A stretch of DNA of 64,000 bases, from assembly GCA_002493625.1 (NCBI GenBank), contig DKZK01000006.1:1-64000 (forward strand), in the 5' to 3' direction. Of this stretch, positions 16,039-25,507 are shown piece after piece; the first letter of the stretch is position 1, and the number at the start of each line of letters is the position of its first letter. Made by a program: the position numbers and the translations under genes. The stretch is from Lachnospiraceae bacterium UBA7076. GTDB taxonomy: Bacteria; Bacillota; Clostridia; Lachnospirales; Lachnospiraceae. The notes beneath the pieces were generated by a model, which worked only from the letters and a program-made list of their open reading frames with translations, made no database searches and was not told the origin of the DNA.

Positions 16039-18096
16039 ATGGCAAAAAATCTTGTTATTGTTGAGTCGCCTGCAAAGGCAAAAACAATAAAAAAGTTTCT
16101 CGGAACGGGATATGAGGTTATGGCGTCAAACGGACATGTCAGGGACTTGCCGAAAAGCACCATGGGTATTGACATTGAAAATGACTATGAGCCGAAATAT
16201 ATTACAATACGCGGAAAGGGCGACCTTCTTGCAGCCTTGCGAAAGGAAGTAAAAAAGGCGGATAAAATATATCTTGCAACTGACCCTGACCGTGAGGGGG
16301 AGGCGATATCCTATCATCTTTCCATTGCGCTTAAGCTTGAGGATAAAAAATATAAGAGAATAACCTTTAATGAGATAACAAAAAATGCGGTTAAATCCTC
16401 CATAAAAAATGCAAGGGAAATAGACATGAGCCTTGTGGATGCGCAGCAGGCAAGACGTGTTCTTGACAGAATGGTAGGTTACACAATAAGTCCCGTGCTT
16501 TGGGAGAAAATAAAAAGAGGCTTAAGTGCAGGAAGAGTGCAGTCAGCAGCGCTTAAGCTTATTTCTGACAGGGAAAATGAGATTAATATGTTCATACCGG
16601 AAGAATATTGGAGCTTAGACGTTATGCTTAAGCCGTTAAGTGATTTAAAACCGGTTGTCTTTCACTATTCGAAGGACAGGCTTACGAAGCAGGAATTGGA
16701 TGAAATACTTGCAGGCGTCAAAGACAGGCAATTTACCATTGACAAAATAAAACTATCCGAAAAAATAAAAAGACCGCCTGTTCCGTTTACCACAAGCACG
16801 TTGCAGCAGGAGGCGGGAAAAGCTTTAAACTTTGCAACAAGCAAGACAATGAGGGTCGCACAGCAGCTTTACGAGGGCGTGGACATAAAGGGGCATGGAA
16901 CCGTAGGTCTTATAACATATTTAAGAACAGATTCAATCAGAATTTCGGATGAGGCGGACAAAGCCGCAAGGGAATATATAAAAGAAAACTATGGTGAAAA
17001 ATATGTTGGCGATACCATAGTAAAGGCAACAGGCAAAAAAATACAGGACGCCCATGAGGCGATAAGACCGACAAATGTAGAGCTTACGCCTGCAATGCTG
17101 AAAAATGATTTGTCAAGGGAGCAATACAGACTTTACCAGCTTATATACAACAGATTTCTTGCAAGCCGTATGAGCGAGGCTTTATATGAAACAAAAACAT
17201 TATATGCAATGGCAGGTGAGTACAAATTTAAAAGCACATCGTCAAAGAGGGTTTTTGACGGCTTTATGACATGCTATCAGCAGGATGAGGAAAAGGAAGA
17301 AAACATAAAATCAGGCGGAATACATGAGGGTGATGTACTAAGCGCGGAAAATATGGAATCAAAACAGCATTTTACACAGCCACCTGCGCATTTTACCGAG
17401 GCGCTTCTTGTAAAGACAATGGAGGAGCTTGGAATCGGAAGACCATCAACCTATGCGCCTACAATATCAACCATTATAAACAGAAGATATATTGTGAAGG
17501 AAAATAAAAATCTTTACATGACAGAGCTTGGTGAAGCGGTAAATCTGGCTATGGAAAAAGCGTTTCCTGCCATAGTTGACACGAGCTTTACGGCAAATAT
17601 AGAGACGCTTCTTGATAAAATCGAGGAGGGAGTCATAGACTGGAAGGTCGTAATAAGAAATTTTTATCCGGATCTGGATGAGTCGGTTAAGGCTGCAAAG
17701 GAGGAGCTTGAAACAGTAAAAATCGAGGATGAGGTTTCAGATGTTCCGTGTGAGCAGTGCGGAAGAATGATGGTTATAAAATACGGACCATACGGTAAAT
17801 TTCTTGCATGTCCGGGCTTTCCTGAGTGCAGAAACACAAAGCCGCACTATGAAAAAATCGGTGTTGCCTGTCCGAAATGCGGGGAAGAAATTGTACTGAA
17901 GAAAACGAAGAAAGGCAGAAAATATTATGGCTGTATAAATAATCCGGAATGTGATTTTATGTCATGGGCAAAACCGACAGAAAAAAAATGTCCGATGTGC
18001 CAAGCCTACATGGTTGAAAAGGGCGCAAAGCTTATGTGTTCAGGGGAAGAATGCGGGTATTCGTGCAGTAAGGAAAAGGAAAAAACTGAAAAATAA
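16039..18096 (+). CDS. topA: DNA topoisomerase I
   Basis: The protein has 685 residues from the ATG at 16039 (AAAGGTGG upstream); the in-frame ATG at 15970 lacks a site. The Toprim domain begins NLVIVESPAKAKTIKKFL and holds the metal triad DPDREGEAISYHL. The active-site tyrosine is Tyr294 in GLITYLRTDS. Three C-terminal zinc ribbons are visible (CEQCG...CPGFPEC, CPKCG...CINNPEC, CPMC...CSGEEC). The enzyme relaxes negative supercoils by cutting one strand. In B. subtilis topA is followed by trmFO, xerC, clpQY, codY and then flgB; here flgB follows directly. Confidence 0.97.
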   Translation: MAKNLVIVESPAKAKTIKKFLGTGYEVMASNGHVRDLPKSTMGIDIENDYEPKYITIRGKGDLLAALRKEVKKADKIYLATDPDREGEAISYHLSIALKLEDKKYKRITFNEITKNAVKSSIKNAREIDMSLVDAQQARRVLDRMVGYTISPVLWEKIKRGLSAGRVQSAALKLISDRENEINMFIPEEYWSLDVMLKPLSDLKPVVFHYSKDRLTKQELDEILAGVKDRQFTIDKIKLSEKIKRPPVPFTTSTLQQEAGKALNFATSKTMRVAQQLYEGVDIKGHGTVGLITYLRTDSIRISDEADKAAREYIKENYGEKYVGDTIVKATGKKIQDAHEAIRPTNVELTPAMLKNDLSREQYRLYQLIYNRFLASRMSEALYETKTLYAMAGEYKFKSTSSKRVFDGFMTCYQQDEEKEENIKSGGIHEGDVLSAENMESKQHFTQPPAHFTEALLVKTMEELGIGRPSTYAPTISTIINRRYIVKENKNLYMTELGEAVNLAMEKAFPAIVDTSFTANIETLLDKIEEGVIDWKVVIRNFYPDLDESVKAAKEELETVKIEDEVSDVPCEQCGRMMVIKYGPYGKFLACPGFPECRNTKPHYEKIGVACPKCGEEIVLKKTKKGRKYYGCINNPECDFMSWAKPTEKKCPMCQAYMVEKGAKLMCSGEECGYSCSKEKEKTEK

Positions 18097-18128
18097 TCTG
18101 GTTTATTTTGGCGTATTTTAATTTTCCC

Positions 18129-18157
18129 TTGATGATAAAAAATAAATATGGTAGAAT
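18129..18157 (+). promoter_or_regulatory. Promoter of the fla/che superoperon
   Basis: TTGATG (18129-18134) and TAGAAT (18152-18157) are 17 nt apart, and a TG dinucleotide one base before the -10 box makes it an extended -10. It lies 72 nt before the flgB ATG. This looks sigma-A dependent, as expected for an early flagellar operon that itself encodes sigD. Confidence 0.7.
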
Positions 18158-18228
18158 AGTTTGATGAGTTTTTTGTCGATACAAATTACAAGTAATGTTT
18201 TTAGTAAGTAATTATACAGGAGGCTTAT

Positions 18229-18624
18229 ATGATAACATCCAATATTTACAATTATGTCAATATTCTTGATAAGGCAGCCGATGCGGCTGTTGTCAGAAAC
18301 GAGCTTATCAACAATAATATTGCAAATGTCAGCACTCCGCATTACAAGCGCAAGGATATTAATTTTGAATCCATATTGCAGGCAGAGCTTGCAGGCGGAC
18401 CTTCTCTGGATAAGAGCGTAAAAGCTGCAAACAGTGATTTGTCCACCTTGGATCCGCAGGTCTTTACGGATAATTCGTCCCTGTCCTACAAGCTTGACGG
18501 AAACAATGTTGATATTCACAGTGAGGAGGCTTACCTTGCAGAAAATCAGATAAAATATCAGGCGCTTATTGATTTGATGAATCAGGAGTTTGCGAGATAT
18601 AAAACTGTACTTAGTTCATCTTAA
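18229..18624 (+). CDS. flgB: Flagellar basal-body rod protein FlgB
   Basis: The protein has 131 residues with CAGGAGG before the ATG. The N-terminal Flg_bb_rod motif reads AAVVRNELINNNIANVSTPHYKRKDINF, and the C-terminus (QIKYQALIDLMNQEFARYKTVL) is the helix that packs with FlgC and FliE in the proximal rod. It is exported by the flagellar type III apparatus and has no cleavable signal. It is the first gene after the superoperon promoter and is followed by flgC and fliE in the standard order. Confidence 0.95.
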   Translation: MITSNIYNYVNILDKAADAAVVRNELINNNIANVSTPHYKRKDINFESILQAELAGGPSLDKSVKAANSDLSTLDPQVFTDNSSLSYKLDGNNVDIHSEEAYLAENQIKYQALIDLMNQEFARYKTVLSSS

Positions 18625-18675
18625 CAGGTTTCGTTGAATCATGCCGATAGGAAGTAACAAAACAAGGAGGATATT

Positions 18676-19116
18676 ATGGGAGTTTTCACGGCTATGAATG
18701 TTGCTGCAACAGGCATGACTGCGCAGCAGCTCAGAATGGATACCATATCAGAAAATATTGCCAATGCCATGACCACAAGAACGCAGGATGGCGAGGCGTA
18801 CAGAAGAAAAATACCTGTTTTTATGGAGAAGGATTCTACCTCCTTTGACAATATACTGAACGGATATATGGATTATTACAGACCAAACGGCGTTAAGGTT
18901 ACACAGATTGTTGAGGATCCGTCTGATTTACGCCTTGTATATGAGCCGGATAATCCGGATGCAAATGAGGACGGTTATGTGGAGTATCCCAATGTAGATA
19001 CTGTCACTGAGATGACAAACCTTATTGATTCAAGCAGGTCGTACGAGGCTTCCGCAACTGCTTTTAATGCGGCGAAGGGTATAGCTTCCAAAGGTCTTGA
19101 ACTATTTTCAAGTTAG
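18676..19116 (+). CDS. flgC: Flagellar basal-body rod protein FlgC
   Basis: The protein has 146 residues with AAGGAGG before the ATG. The N-terminus MNVAATGMTAQQLRMDTISENIANA is the diagnostic rod-protein motif, and the C-terminal helix (NLIDSSRSYEASATAFNAAKGIASKGLEL) is typical of FlgC. It forms the proximal rod with FlgB and FlgF-type proteins. Length is normal for the family. Confidence 0.95.
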   Translation: MGVFTAMNVAATGMTAQQLRMDTISENIANAMTTRTQDGEAYRRKIPVFMEKDSTSFDNILNGYMDYYRPNGVKVTQIVEDPSDLRLVYEPDNPDANEDGYVEYPNVDTVTEMTNLIDSSRSYEASATAFNAAKGIASKGLELFSS

Positions 19117-19130
19117 GAGTGAATTTATAA

Positions 19131-19448
19131 ATGTCAATTACACCGGTTACACTTTCAAGTGATGATTTTTCTGATATAGGACAGGTAAGACCAAGCGGGC
19201 TTGCAAAAGCAGAGAAATCAACTTCCTTTGACAGCATACTTTCTGCTGCTGTTGATATGTATAAGGAAGCGGATATGCTTCAGAAAAAGGCTCAGGAAAC
19301 GGAGATGAGCTTTGCGCTTGGATATACAGACAGCATACATGACCTTGCGCTTGCACAGCAAAAGGCAAATATCTCCCTTCAGTATACGGTAAGGGTGACG
19401 AATGCAGTCGTGTCTGCATACAAAGAATTAATGAATATGCAATTATAG
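19131..19448 (+). CDS. fliE: Flagellar hook-basal body complex protein FliE
   Basis: The protein has 105 residues and starts 14 nt after flgC. The first 30 residues are variable, followed by FDSILSAAVDMYKEADMLQKKAQ and the conserved C-terminal helix ISLQYTVRVTNAVVSAYKELMNMQL. FliE joins the MS ring to the rod and is among the first substrates of the export gate. It fits the flgB-flgC-fliE-fliF order. Confidence 0.93.
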   Translation: MSITPVTLSSDDFSDIGQVRPSGLAKAEKSTSFDSILSAAVDMYKEADMLQKKAQETEMSFALGYTDSIHDLALAQQKANISLQYTVRVTNAVVSAYKELMNMQL

Positions 19449-19472
19449 TAATCAGATAGGCGGATTTTACTA

Positions 19473-21074
19473 ATGGGAGAATGGTTTAAGCAGCTACCAT
19501 CCAAGATAGTCGAATTTTGGAAAAAGTATACGGCAAAACAAAAAACTTTGTTTTTCTCTGTAGCGGCAGCGGTAATTATTACACTGGTTGCTCTTGTTTT
19601 GCTACTTAATAAAACTACATACGTTACACTTACTTCCTTTGAGGATACTGCGGCAACGGCAAGAGCAGTAAGTCTTTTGGAGGAGAATCAGATAAAACAC
19701 AAGGTAAGCAAGGATGCCCTTACCATAGAGGTTGATGAACAGCAACTTTCACAGGCAAGACTTCTGCTTGGTGAAAACGGAATAAGCACAAGCGTAAATA
19801 ATACGGATTACGACTGGCTTTTTGATAATGGGTTCAATACGACTGATTCGGAAAAGCGTATGAAAGCTAAAATTAATCTGCAGTCGAATATGGCTGCTGA
19901 TATCAGCAATATTGAAGGCGTTACAAAGGCTACAGTAACCATACATATTCCTGAAAATGTAAATACACTTACCGAGGAGCGGGCAAAAACCTCCGTAAGT
20001 ATATTTTTAACGACGGGAAGTAATTTTGACAGCAACAGCGTACAGGCTATTGCCGAATATGCGAGAACCTGCGTGGGTGATGCCGATACGGACGATATAA
20101 CGATAATGGATAATCAGGGTAAGCTTCTTTTCTCAGGCTCAAACAGCGTTGCGGCAGCCAATCCCGCCATTATGGTTGAACAGCAGGTTGAGGAATACTA
20201 CAACAGCAAGCTTTGGAATCTTATGGTTAATTCGGGCGTATACAACGAGGTTTCCGTTTCTGCAAATCTTGACGTAAACATATCCGAGAAGGAGATGCGG
20301 AATCTTGAATATTATTCCAATGACGTGGACGATACGGGTCCGAAGGCTACATATTATTACTACCTTGCAGAAAATACAGACGGAACCGGCGGTGTTGTAG
20401 GCACGGATGCCAACGGCGAGGAAATTACCGACTACAATCTTCTGGATAATGCCAACGGCGAGTCTTCTCTTAACCTTATAAAGGAAACATACAATACAAG
20501 CTATACGGAAACCGTTACAAAGGAACCGGTAGGAAATGTTGACCTTACCAATTCCAGTATGGCTATGTATCTTACAAAATATGATATCTATGAAGAAGAA
20601 GTTATGGAGGAAAACGGTCTCCTTGAAGGAACAACCTTTGCTGAGTTTAAGGCAGCTAATCAGGAGGCTACGGAAACCATTAATGACCCTGATATGGTTG
20701 CGCTTATGTCAAAGGCAACAGGAATAAGAGAGGCAAACATATATGTGGTTGAGAGAATCGTCCCTGTGTTTTATCCGAAGGAGGATGCAGGCGTTCCAAT
20801 GCAGAGTATAATATCCATTATACTTGCGGTTCTTATCGGATTACTGTTACTGTTTGTGGTATTCAAGGGAATGAAGACTGAGGAGGTTATCGAGATGGAG
20901 CCGGAGCTTTCTGTTGAGGCGCTTCTTGCTACAACCAAGGAAAATCAGTCTATTGATGATATAGAATTTAGTGATAATTCCGCTACAAAGGTTATGATTG
21001 ATAAGTTTGTTGATGAAAACCCTGCTGCGGTTGCGACGTTGCTTAGAAACTGGCTTAATGAGGAATGGGAGTGA
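19473..21074 (+). CDS. fliF: Flagellar MS-ring protein FliF
   Basis: The protein has 533 residues, with a membrane helix at about 28-48 and another at about 437-460 enclosing the ring-building domains. RBM1/2 show VSLLEENQIKHKV and LGENGISTS; a FliF_C region follows. The cytoplasmic tail, which binds FliG, ends NPAAVATLLRNWLNEEWE. The periplasmic-side domain includes a Thr/Asn/Glu-rich loop about 285-350. FliF builds the MS ring in the cell membrane. fliG starts 6 nt after the stop. Confidence 0.96.
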   Translation: MGEWFKQLPSKIVEFWKKYTAKQKTLFFSVAAAVIITLVALVLLLNKTTYVTLTSFEDTAATARAVSLLEENQIKHKVSKDALTIEVDEQQLSQARLLLGENGISTSVNNTDYDWLFDNGFNTTDSEKRMKAKINLQSNMAADISNIEGVTKATVTIHIPENVNTLTEERAKTSVSIFLTTGSNFDSNSVQAIAEYARTCVGDADTDDITIMDNQGKLLFSGSNSVAAANPAIMVEQQVEEYYNSKLWNLMVNSGVYNEVSVSANLDVNISEKEMRNLEYYSNDVDDTGPKATYYYYLAENTDGTGGVVGTDANGEEITDYNLLDNANGESSLNLIKETYNTSYTETVTKEPVGNVDLTNSSMAMYLTKYDIYEEEVMEENGLLEGTTFAEFKAANQEATETINDPDMVALMSKATGIREANIYVVERIVPVFYPKEDAGVPMQSIISIILAVLIGLLLLFVVFKGMKTEEVIEMEPELSVEALLATTKENQSIDDIEFSDNSATKVMIDKFVDENPAAVATLLRNWLNEEWE

Positions 21075-21080
21075 TTTTAA

Positions 21081-22094
21081 ATGGCATCTCAATTGGAGGA
21101 TATATCAGGCGTACAAAAGGCGGCAATACTTCTTATCGCTTTGGGACCGGAGCGTTCCGCTTCTATATTTAAGCATCTTAAGGAGGATGAAATTGAACAG
21201 CTTACCCTTGAGATTGCAAATACAAAAAGTGTAAGCCCGGATGTAAAGGACGCCATTTTAGATGAATTTTACGAGGTTTGTCTTGCACAGAAATACATTG
21301 CGGAAGGCGGTATCGGTTATGCCAAGGAGCTCCTTGATAAGGCGCTTGGTGAGGACCGTGCAAGGGATGTTATAGGAAAGCTTACCGCATCACTGCAGGT
21401 AAGACCGTTCGAATTTGTAAGAAAGTCGGATGCAAGCCAGTTGCTTAACTTTATACAGGATGAGCATCCGCAGACAATAGCCCTTATTCTTGCATACCTT
21501 CCGTCACAGCAGGCTGCCGCAGTCGTGAGTGCCCTTGCGCCTGAAAAGCAGGCGGATGTTGCAAAGAGAATTGCCATGATGGACAGAACAAGTCCTGACG
21601 TAATAAAGCAGGTTGAGAAGGTTCTGGAGAAGAAACTTGCTTCCCTTGTCAATCAGGATTATACAATTGTCGGTGGTATTGACTCTATCGTCAGCATACT
21701 GAATACGGTTGACAGAAGTACAGAAAAACACATCATGGAGTCTCTGGAGGTGGAAGAACCGGAGCTTGCAGACGACATCAGAAGAAAGATGTTTGTATTC
21801 GAGGATATTTTGCTGCTTGACAACAGAGCCATACAGACCGTTCTTCGTGAAGTTGACAATAATGAGCTTGCTGTTGCGCTTAAGAATGCAAATGAAGATG
21901 TGAAGCAGATTATATTTGATAACCTTTCAAGCCGTCTTTCAACGATGATTAAAGAGGATATGGAATTCATGGGTCCTGTCAAGCTTAAGGATGTTGAGGA
22001 TGCGCAGCAGAAGATTGTTAATATTATAAGAAAGCTTGAGGATTCAGGTGAAATTGTTATTTCACGTGGCGGAGGTGACGAACTAGTTGTCTAA
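21081..22094 (+). CDS. fliG: Flagellar motor switch protein FliG
   Basis: The protein has 337 residues with the expected three domains. The N-terminal part (GVQKAAILLIALGPERSASIFKHL) binds FliF, the middle domain has the EHPQTIALILAYL motif (about 126-140), and the C-terminal torque domain carries charged residues in FVFEDILLLDNRAIQTVLREVD, which interact with MotA. FliG converts ion flow through MotAB into rotation and, with FliM and FliY, sets its direction. It overlaps fliH by 8 nt. Confidence 0.97.
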   Translation: MASQLEDISGVQKAAILLIALGPERSASIFKHLKEDEIEQLTLEIANTKSVSPDVKDAILDEFYEVCLAQKYIAEGGIGYAKELLDKALGEDRARDVIGKLTASLQVRPFEFVRKSDASQLLNFIQDEHPQTIALILAYLPSQQAAAVVSALAPEKQADVAKRIAMMDRTSPDVIKQVEKVLEKKLASLVNQDYTIVGGIDSIVSILNTVDRSTEKHIMESLEVEEPELADDIRRKMFVFEDILLLDNRAIQTVLREVDNNELAVALKNANEDVKQIIFDNLSSRLSTMIKEDMEFMGPVKLKDVEDAQQKIVNIIRKLEDSGEIVISRGGGDELVV

Positions 22095-22872
22095 TATTTA
22101 TAAGCCGAATTTTGCAGGTTTGGGTAAAATAGCAGGTGATCCCTTCGTTATTGATGTAAACAGCCGTATTGCCGTTAAATTAAGTGAAAACAATAAAATT
22201 ATCAGACCTGTTTCTGAACTTGAGGATGAAAATGAGAATTGGGAAACAGAAAGCGATGATGAGAAAATACTGAATGAAACGGCAGACATGGTAAAGGCAA
22301 TCAGAGAGGAAGCAAGAGAGCAGGCTGCTCTTGTTATAGAGGAGGCTCATGCCGAAGCAGAAAAAATATATGAGGATGCAAGAACGGAAGGGTTCGGGCA
22401 GGGACTTAAGGAAGGACAGGAGGAAGCTGCGGCAAGAAATGAAGAATATCTTGCGAATCTTAAAAAGGATCAGGAGCAGCTCCTTGCGCGCACGGAGCAG
22501 AAGCTTGAGGAATACTGTGAGGATGCAGAGAGACAGCTTATTGATTTTTCCTGCAACATGATTAAAAAGCTAACGGGAATACTTGTTGATGATTATAAGC
22601 CTGTTATGATACATATGATTAATGAGGCGCTTTCCGGTGAAGAGACCGGAAAAAACATAATAATAAAAATACCGGAGGAAAGCTACGCTTATATATATGA
22701 CAACAAGGACCGGATATCGCTTTCTGCAAATCCGGCAATAAACATTGAGATTTTTGCGGACGCCAAATTAAAAAACAGGCAGTGCATGATAGAGACAGAC
22801 AATGGAATTATTGATTTGTCCATGGATATACAAGTAAATAATCTGATAACGGCAATAAAGCTATTGTCATAA
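22087..22872 (+). CDS. fliH: Flagellar assembly protein FliH
   Basis: The protein has 261 residues and starts at a TTG (22087) that overlaps the end of fliG; GGCGGAGGTG about 8 nt upstream serves as its ribosome binding site. Residues 55-145 are a long Glu/Ala-rich helix with GxxxG-like repeats (EGFGQGLKEGQEEAAARN), typical of FliH. The C-terminal part resembles the peripheral stalk domain. FliH holds the FliI ATPase in check and brings it to the export gate. Confidence 0.88.
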   Translation: MSNIYKPNFAGLGKIAGDPFVIDVNSRIAVKLSENNKIIRPVSELEDENENWETESDDEKILNETADMVKAIREEAREQAALVIEEAHAEAEKIYEDARTEGFGQGLKEGQEEAAARNEEYLANLKKDQEQLLARTEQKLEEYCEDAERQLIDFSCNMIKKLTGILVDDYKPVMIHMINEALSGEETGKNIIIKIPEESYAYIYDNKDRISLSANPAINIEIFADAKLKNRQCMIETDNGIIDLSMDIQVNNLITAIKLLS

Positions 22873-22945
22873 AATAGGAGGGTCTGCTATACTGCATTTT
22901 TGCTTTTTGTATAACAGCCCTATGTTTATTATTAAGAGGTTTGTG

Positions 22946-24256
22946 ATGGATAAATGCTTTGACATTCAAAAATATACATATCTTTTTGACAGGGATTTTG
23001 CATTGCATTACGGAAAGGTTACAAAGGTTGTAGGGCTTACGATAGAATCAATGGGACCTGCATGTAAGCTGGGGGATCTTTGTGAGATAAGGTCAAGGGA
23101 TGGAAAAGAAAAGGTAAGAGCCGAGGTTGTAGGCTTTAAGGACAGTAAGGTTCTCCTTATGCCCTTTGATGTTGTGGATGGAATCGGTCTTGGAGCCACG
23201 GTAAAAAATACGGGAGAGGTTTTAAAGGTTCCCGTAGGAGAAAATCTTCTTGGAAAGGTTCTGGACGGAATCGGAAGGCCTATGGATAATTCCGAAATCA
23301 AATGTGACAATGCTTATCCGATTGATGCGCCCCCGCCTGACCCTTTAAAAAGAAAACTTATATCTGAGGTTCTCCCTCTTGGCGTAAAAGCGGTAGATGG
23401 GCTTCTTACGATAGGAAAGGGTCAGAGAATAGGAATATTTGCGGGAAGCGGTGTTGGAAAAAGCACGCTGCTTGGTATGTTTGCGAGAAATACAAAGGCA
23501 GACATAAATGTTATCGCACTTATCGGGGAGCGTGGACGTGAGGTTGGAGAATTTATAGAGAGAGACCTGGGGGAGGAAGGACTTGCAAGGTCTGTGCTTG
23601 TTGTAGCTACTTCGGATAAGCCTGCTCTCATAAGAAATAAAGCTGCAAAAACAGCTACGGCAATAGCAGAATATTTCAGGGATCAGGGCAAGGATGTGCT
23701 TCTTATGATGGATTCCCTGACACGTTTTTCCATGGCGCAGAGGGAAATCGGACTTGCATCCGGTGAGCCTCCCGTAACGAGAGGATATCCGCCATCCGTA
23801 TATGCTGAGCTGCCAAAGGTTTTAGAGAGGGCAGGAAATACATATAAGGGTTCCATAACGGGGCTGTATACCGTTCTTGTTGACGGTGATGATTTCAATG
23901 AGCCGATTACAGATACCGCAAGAGGAATATTGGATGGACATATAATTTTATCAAGAAAGCTTGGACATAAAAACCATTATCCTGCAATTGATATTCTTCA
24001 AAGCATATCAAGGTGTATGAGTTCCATTGCGGACAAGGATCATAAAGCAGTTGCCGGAAAGCTTAAAAATGTGCTTGCAACCTACAGTGATGCAGAGGAT
24101 TTGATAAATATAGGCGCATATAAGTCAGGCTCAAACCCTGATATAGATTACGCTATTTCAAAAATCGGAAAAGTAAATGAATATCTGATGCAGGATGTTG
24201 ACAGCAAATTTCTATTGGATGATGAGCTTGTTATGCTGAAAGAAATTTTTGAATAA
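22946..24256 (+). CDS. fliI: Flagellar export ATPase FliI
   Basis: The protein has 436 residues from the ATG at 22946, chosen because AAGAGG lies 7 nt upstream; the longest frame starts at a TTG at 22907 and would add a poorly conserved leader. Walker A is GIFAGSGVGKSTLLG (about 168-182), followed by ALIGERGREVGEF and the Walker B region VLLMMDSLTRF. SGEPPVTRGYPPSVYAELPKVLERAG is specific for the type III/flagellar ATPase family. It forms a hexamer below the export gate and unfolds substrates. Confidence 0.96.
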   Translation: MDKCFDIQKYTYLFDRDFALHYGKVTKVVGLTIESMGPACKLGDLCEIRSRDGKEKVRAEVVGFKDSKVLLMPFDVVDGIGLGATVKNTGEVLKVPVGENLLGKVLDGIGRPMDNSEIKCDNAYPIDAPPPDPLKRKLISEVLPLGVKAVDGLLTIGKGQRIGIFAGSGVGKSTLLGMFARNTKADINVIALIGERGREVGEFIERDLGEEGLARSVLVVATSDKPALIRNKAAKTATAIAEYFRDQGKDVLLMMDSLTRFSMAQREIGLASGEPPVTRGYPPSVYAELPKVLERAGNTYKGSITGLYTVLVDGDDFNEPITDTARGILDGHIILSRKLGHKNHYPAIDILQSISRCMSSIADKDHKAVAGKLKNVLATYSDAEDLINIGAYKSGSNPDIDYAISKIGKVNEYLMQDVDSKFLLDDELVMLKEIFE

Positions 24257-24269
24257 CTAAGGTGATTTT

Positions 24270-24725
24270 ATGGCTAAATTTTTTTATCGGATGCAAAACA
24301 TACTTGATATAAAATTGCAGCTTGAGGATGTCGCAAAGCAGGAATATGCCAACGCGCAGGCCGCTCTTAATGCTGAGGAGCAAAAGCTTAAAGCCCTGAG
24401 GGACAGAAAAAGAAGGTACATGCTTGAATATTCGGAGGCTATTTCCGGGAAACTGGATTTTTTAAGGATTGACGAGTGCGGCAATGCCATAGACGTAATG
24501 GATGACATGATTGCAGCGCAGCTTGAGATTGTGCGAATGAAAAGCAAGGAGCTTGAAAAGGCAAGGCAGAAGCTGAATGAGCTTATGAAAGAAAGAAAAA
24601 TGCATGAAAAGCTAAAGGAAAAAAAATTTGAGGAGTTTCTTGTGGAGCTTTCTGCGCAGGAGGGCAAGGAGACCGACGAGGTGGTAAGCTACCAGTTTAA
24701 CAGTAAGGGACAAATGGAGGAATGA
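24270..24725 (+). CDS. fliJ: Flagellar export chaperone FliJ
   Basis: The protein has 151 residues, almost entirely a two-helix coiled coil rich in Lys, Glu and Ala. It begins FFYRMQNILDIKLQLED, the typical FliJ start. FliJ sits in the FliI hexamer like the gamma subunit of F1 ATPase and links it to FlhA. Position directly after fliI supports the call; sequence identity in this family is always low. Confidence 0.88.
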   Translation: MAKFFYRMQNILDIKLQLEDVAKQEYANAQAALNAEEQKLKALRDRKRRYMLEYSEAISGKLDFLRIDECGNAIDVMDDMIAAQLEIVRMKSKELEKARQKLNELMKERKMHEKLKEKKFEEFLVELSAQEGKETDEVVSYQFNSKGQMEE

Positions 24726-24728
24726 TAA

Positions 24729-25466
24729 ATGGCTAAAAAGGACAGAAACAGAGACGGTGAGGGCGGAGGCTCTAAGGTTGCAGGAGTAATTATACTTATT
24801 CTGGCACTTACAACATTTTTTTCTGTGATGGCGCTGCTTATAAAATGTGATGTGGGAGGCTTTGGAAGTAATGTTCTGAGACCCGTGTTCAAGGATGTGC
24901 CTGTTATAAAGGAAATTCTGCCACCGCCATCGGACGAGGAGGTTGCCATTGAGAGCGACTATCCATATGATACGCTGGAAAAGGCGTTAAATCAAATCAG
25001 TGTGCTTGATGCTGCAATCGGAAGTAAGGATGCGGAAATTGTTTCCCTGAATGACAGAGTTCAGGAATTGGAGGCTGAATGTGCACGCCTTGCGGAATTT
25101 GAGAACAATCAGACAGAATTTGAACAGCAAAAAAAAGAATTTTATGACGAAGTGGTCTATGGAGAATCGGCTCCGGATACCGATACATATAAAGAGTGGT
25201 ATAATTCTCTGGATGCAGAATATGCAGAAAAGGTTTATAGGGAGATTATAGAGGCAGATCAGGCAGATCAGGAAATTCTTGATCTGGCGAGCGCATATGA
25301 GAGTATGGACGCCAAAGATGCGGCTAAGATTCTTGAAAGCATGAAGAATGATCTTGATACGGTTGCTCTTATTATGAATAATATGAGCTCAGAGGCAAGA
25401 GGTAAGATACTTGCTGAGATGGATCCTGAGTTTGCAGCTATTGTTACGAAAAAGCTTCTTCCTTAA
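24729..25466 (+). CDS. MotE-family protein (YlxF-like)
   Basis: The protein has 245 residues with an Arg/Lys/Gly-rich start, a membrane helix at about 18-40, a long coiled coil about 95-145, and a C-terminal MgtE_N-type helical domain (AYESMDAKDAAKILESM, then MSSEARGKILAEMDPEFAA). In B. subtilis ylxF occupies this place between fliJ and fliK, and MotE-like proteins act as export chaperones or stator-associated factors elsewhere. The precise role here is open. Confidence 0.8.
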   Translation: MAKKDRNRDGEGGGSKVAGVIILILALTTFFSVMALLIKCDVGGFGSNVLRPVFKDVPVIKEILPPPSDEEVAIESDYPYDTLEKALNQISVLDAAIGSKDAEIVSLNDRVQELEAECARLAEFENNQTEFEQQKKEFYDEVVYGESAPDTDTYKEWYNSLDAEYAEKVYREIIEADQADQEILDLASAYESMDAKDAAKILESMKNDLDTVALIMNNMSSEARGKILAEMDPEFAAIVTKKLLP

Positions 25467-25507
25467 GGAGATTTATACTGCTAAAAATGTATGAAAGGAG
25501 ACAAAAA

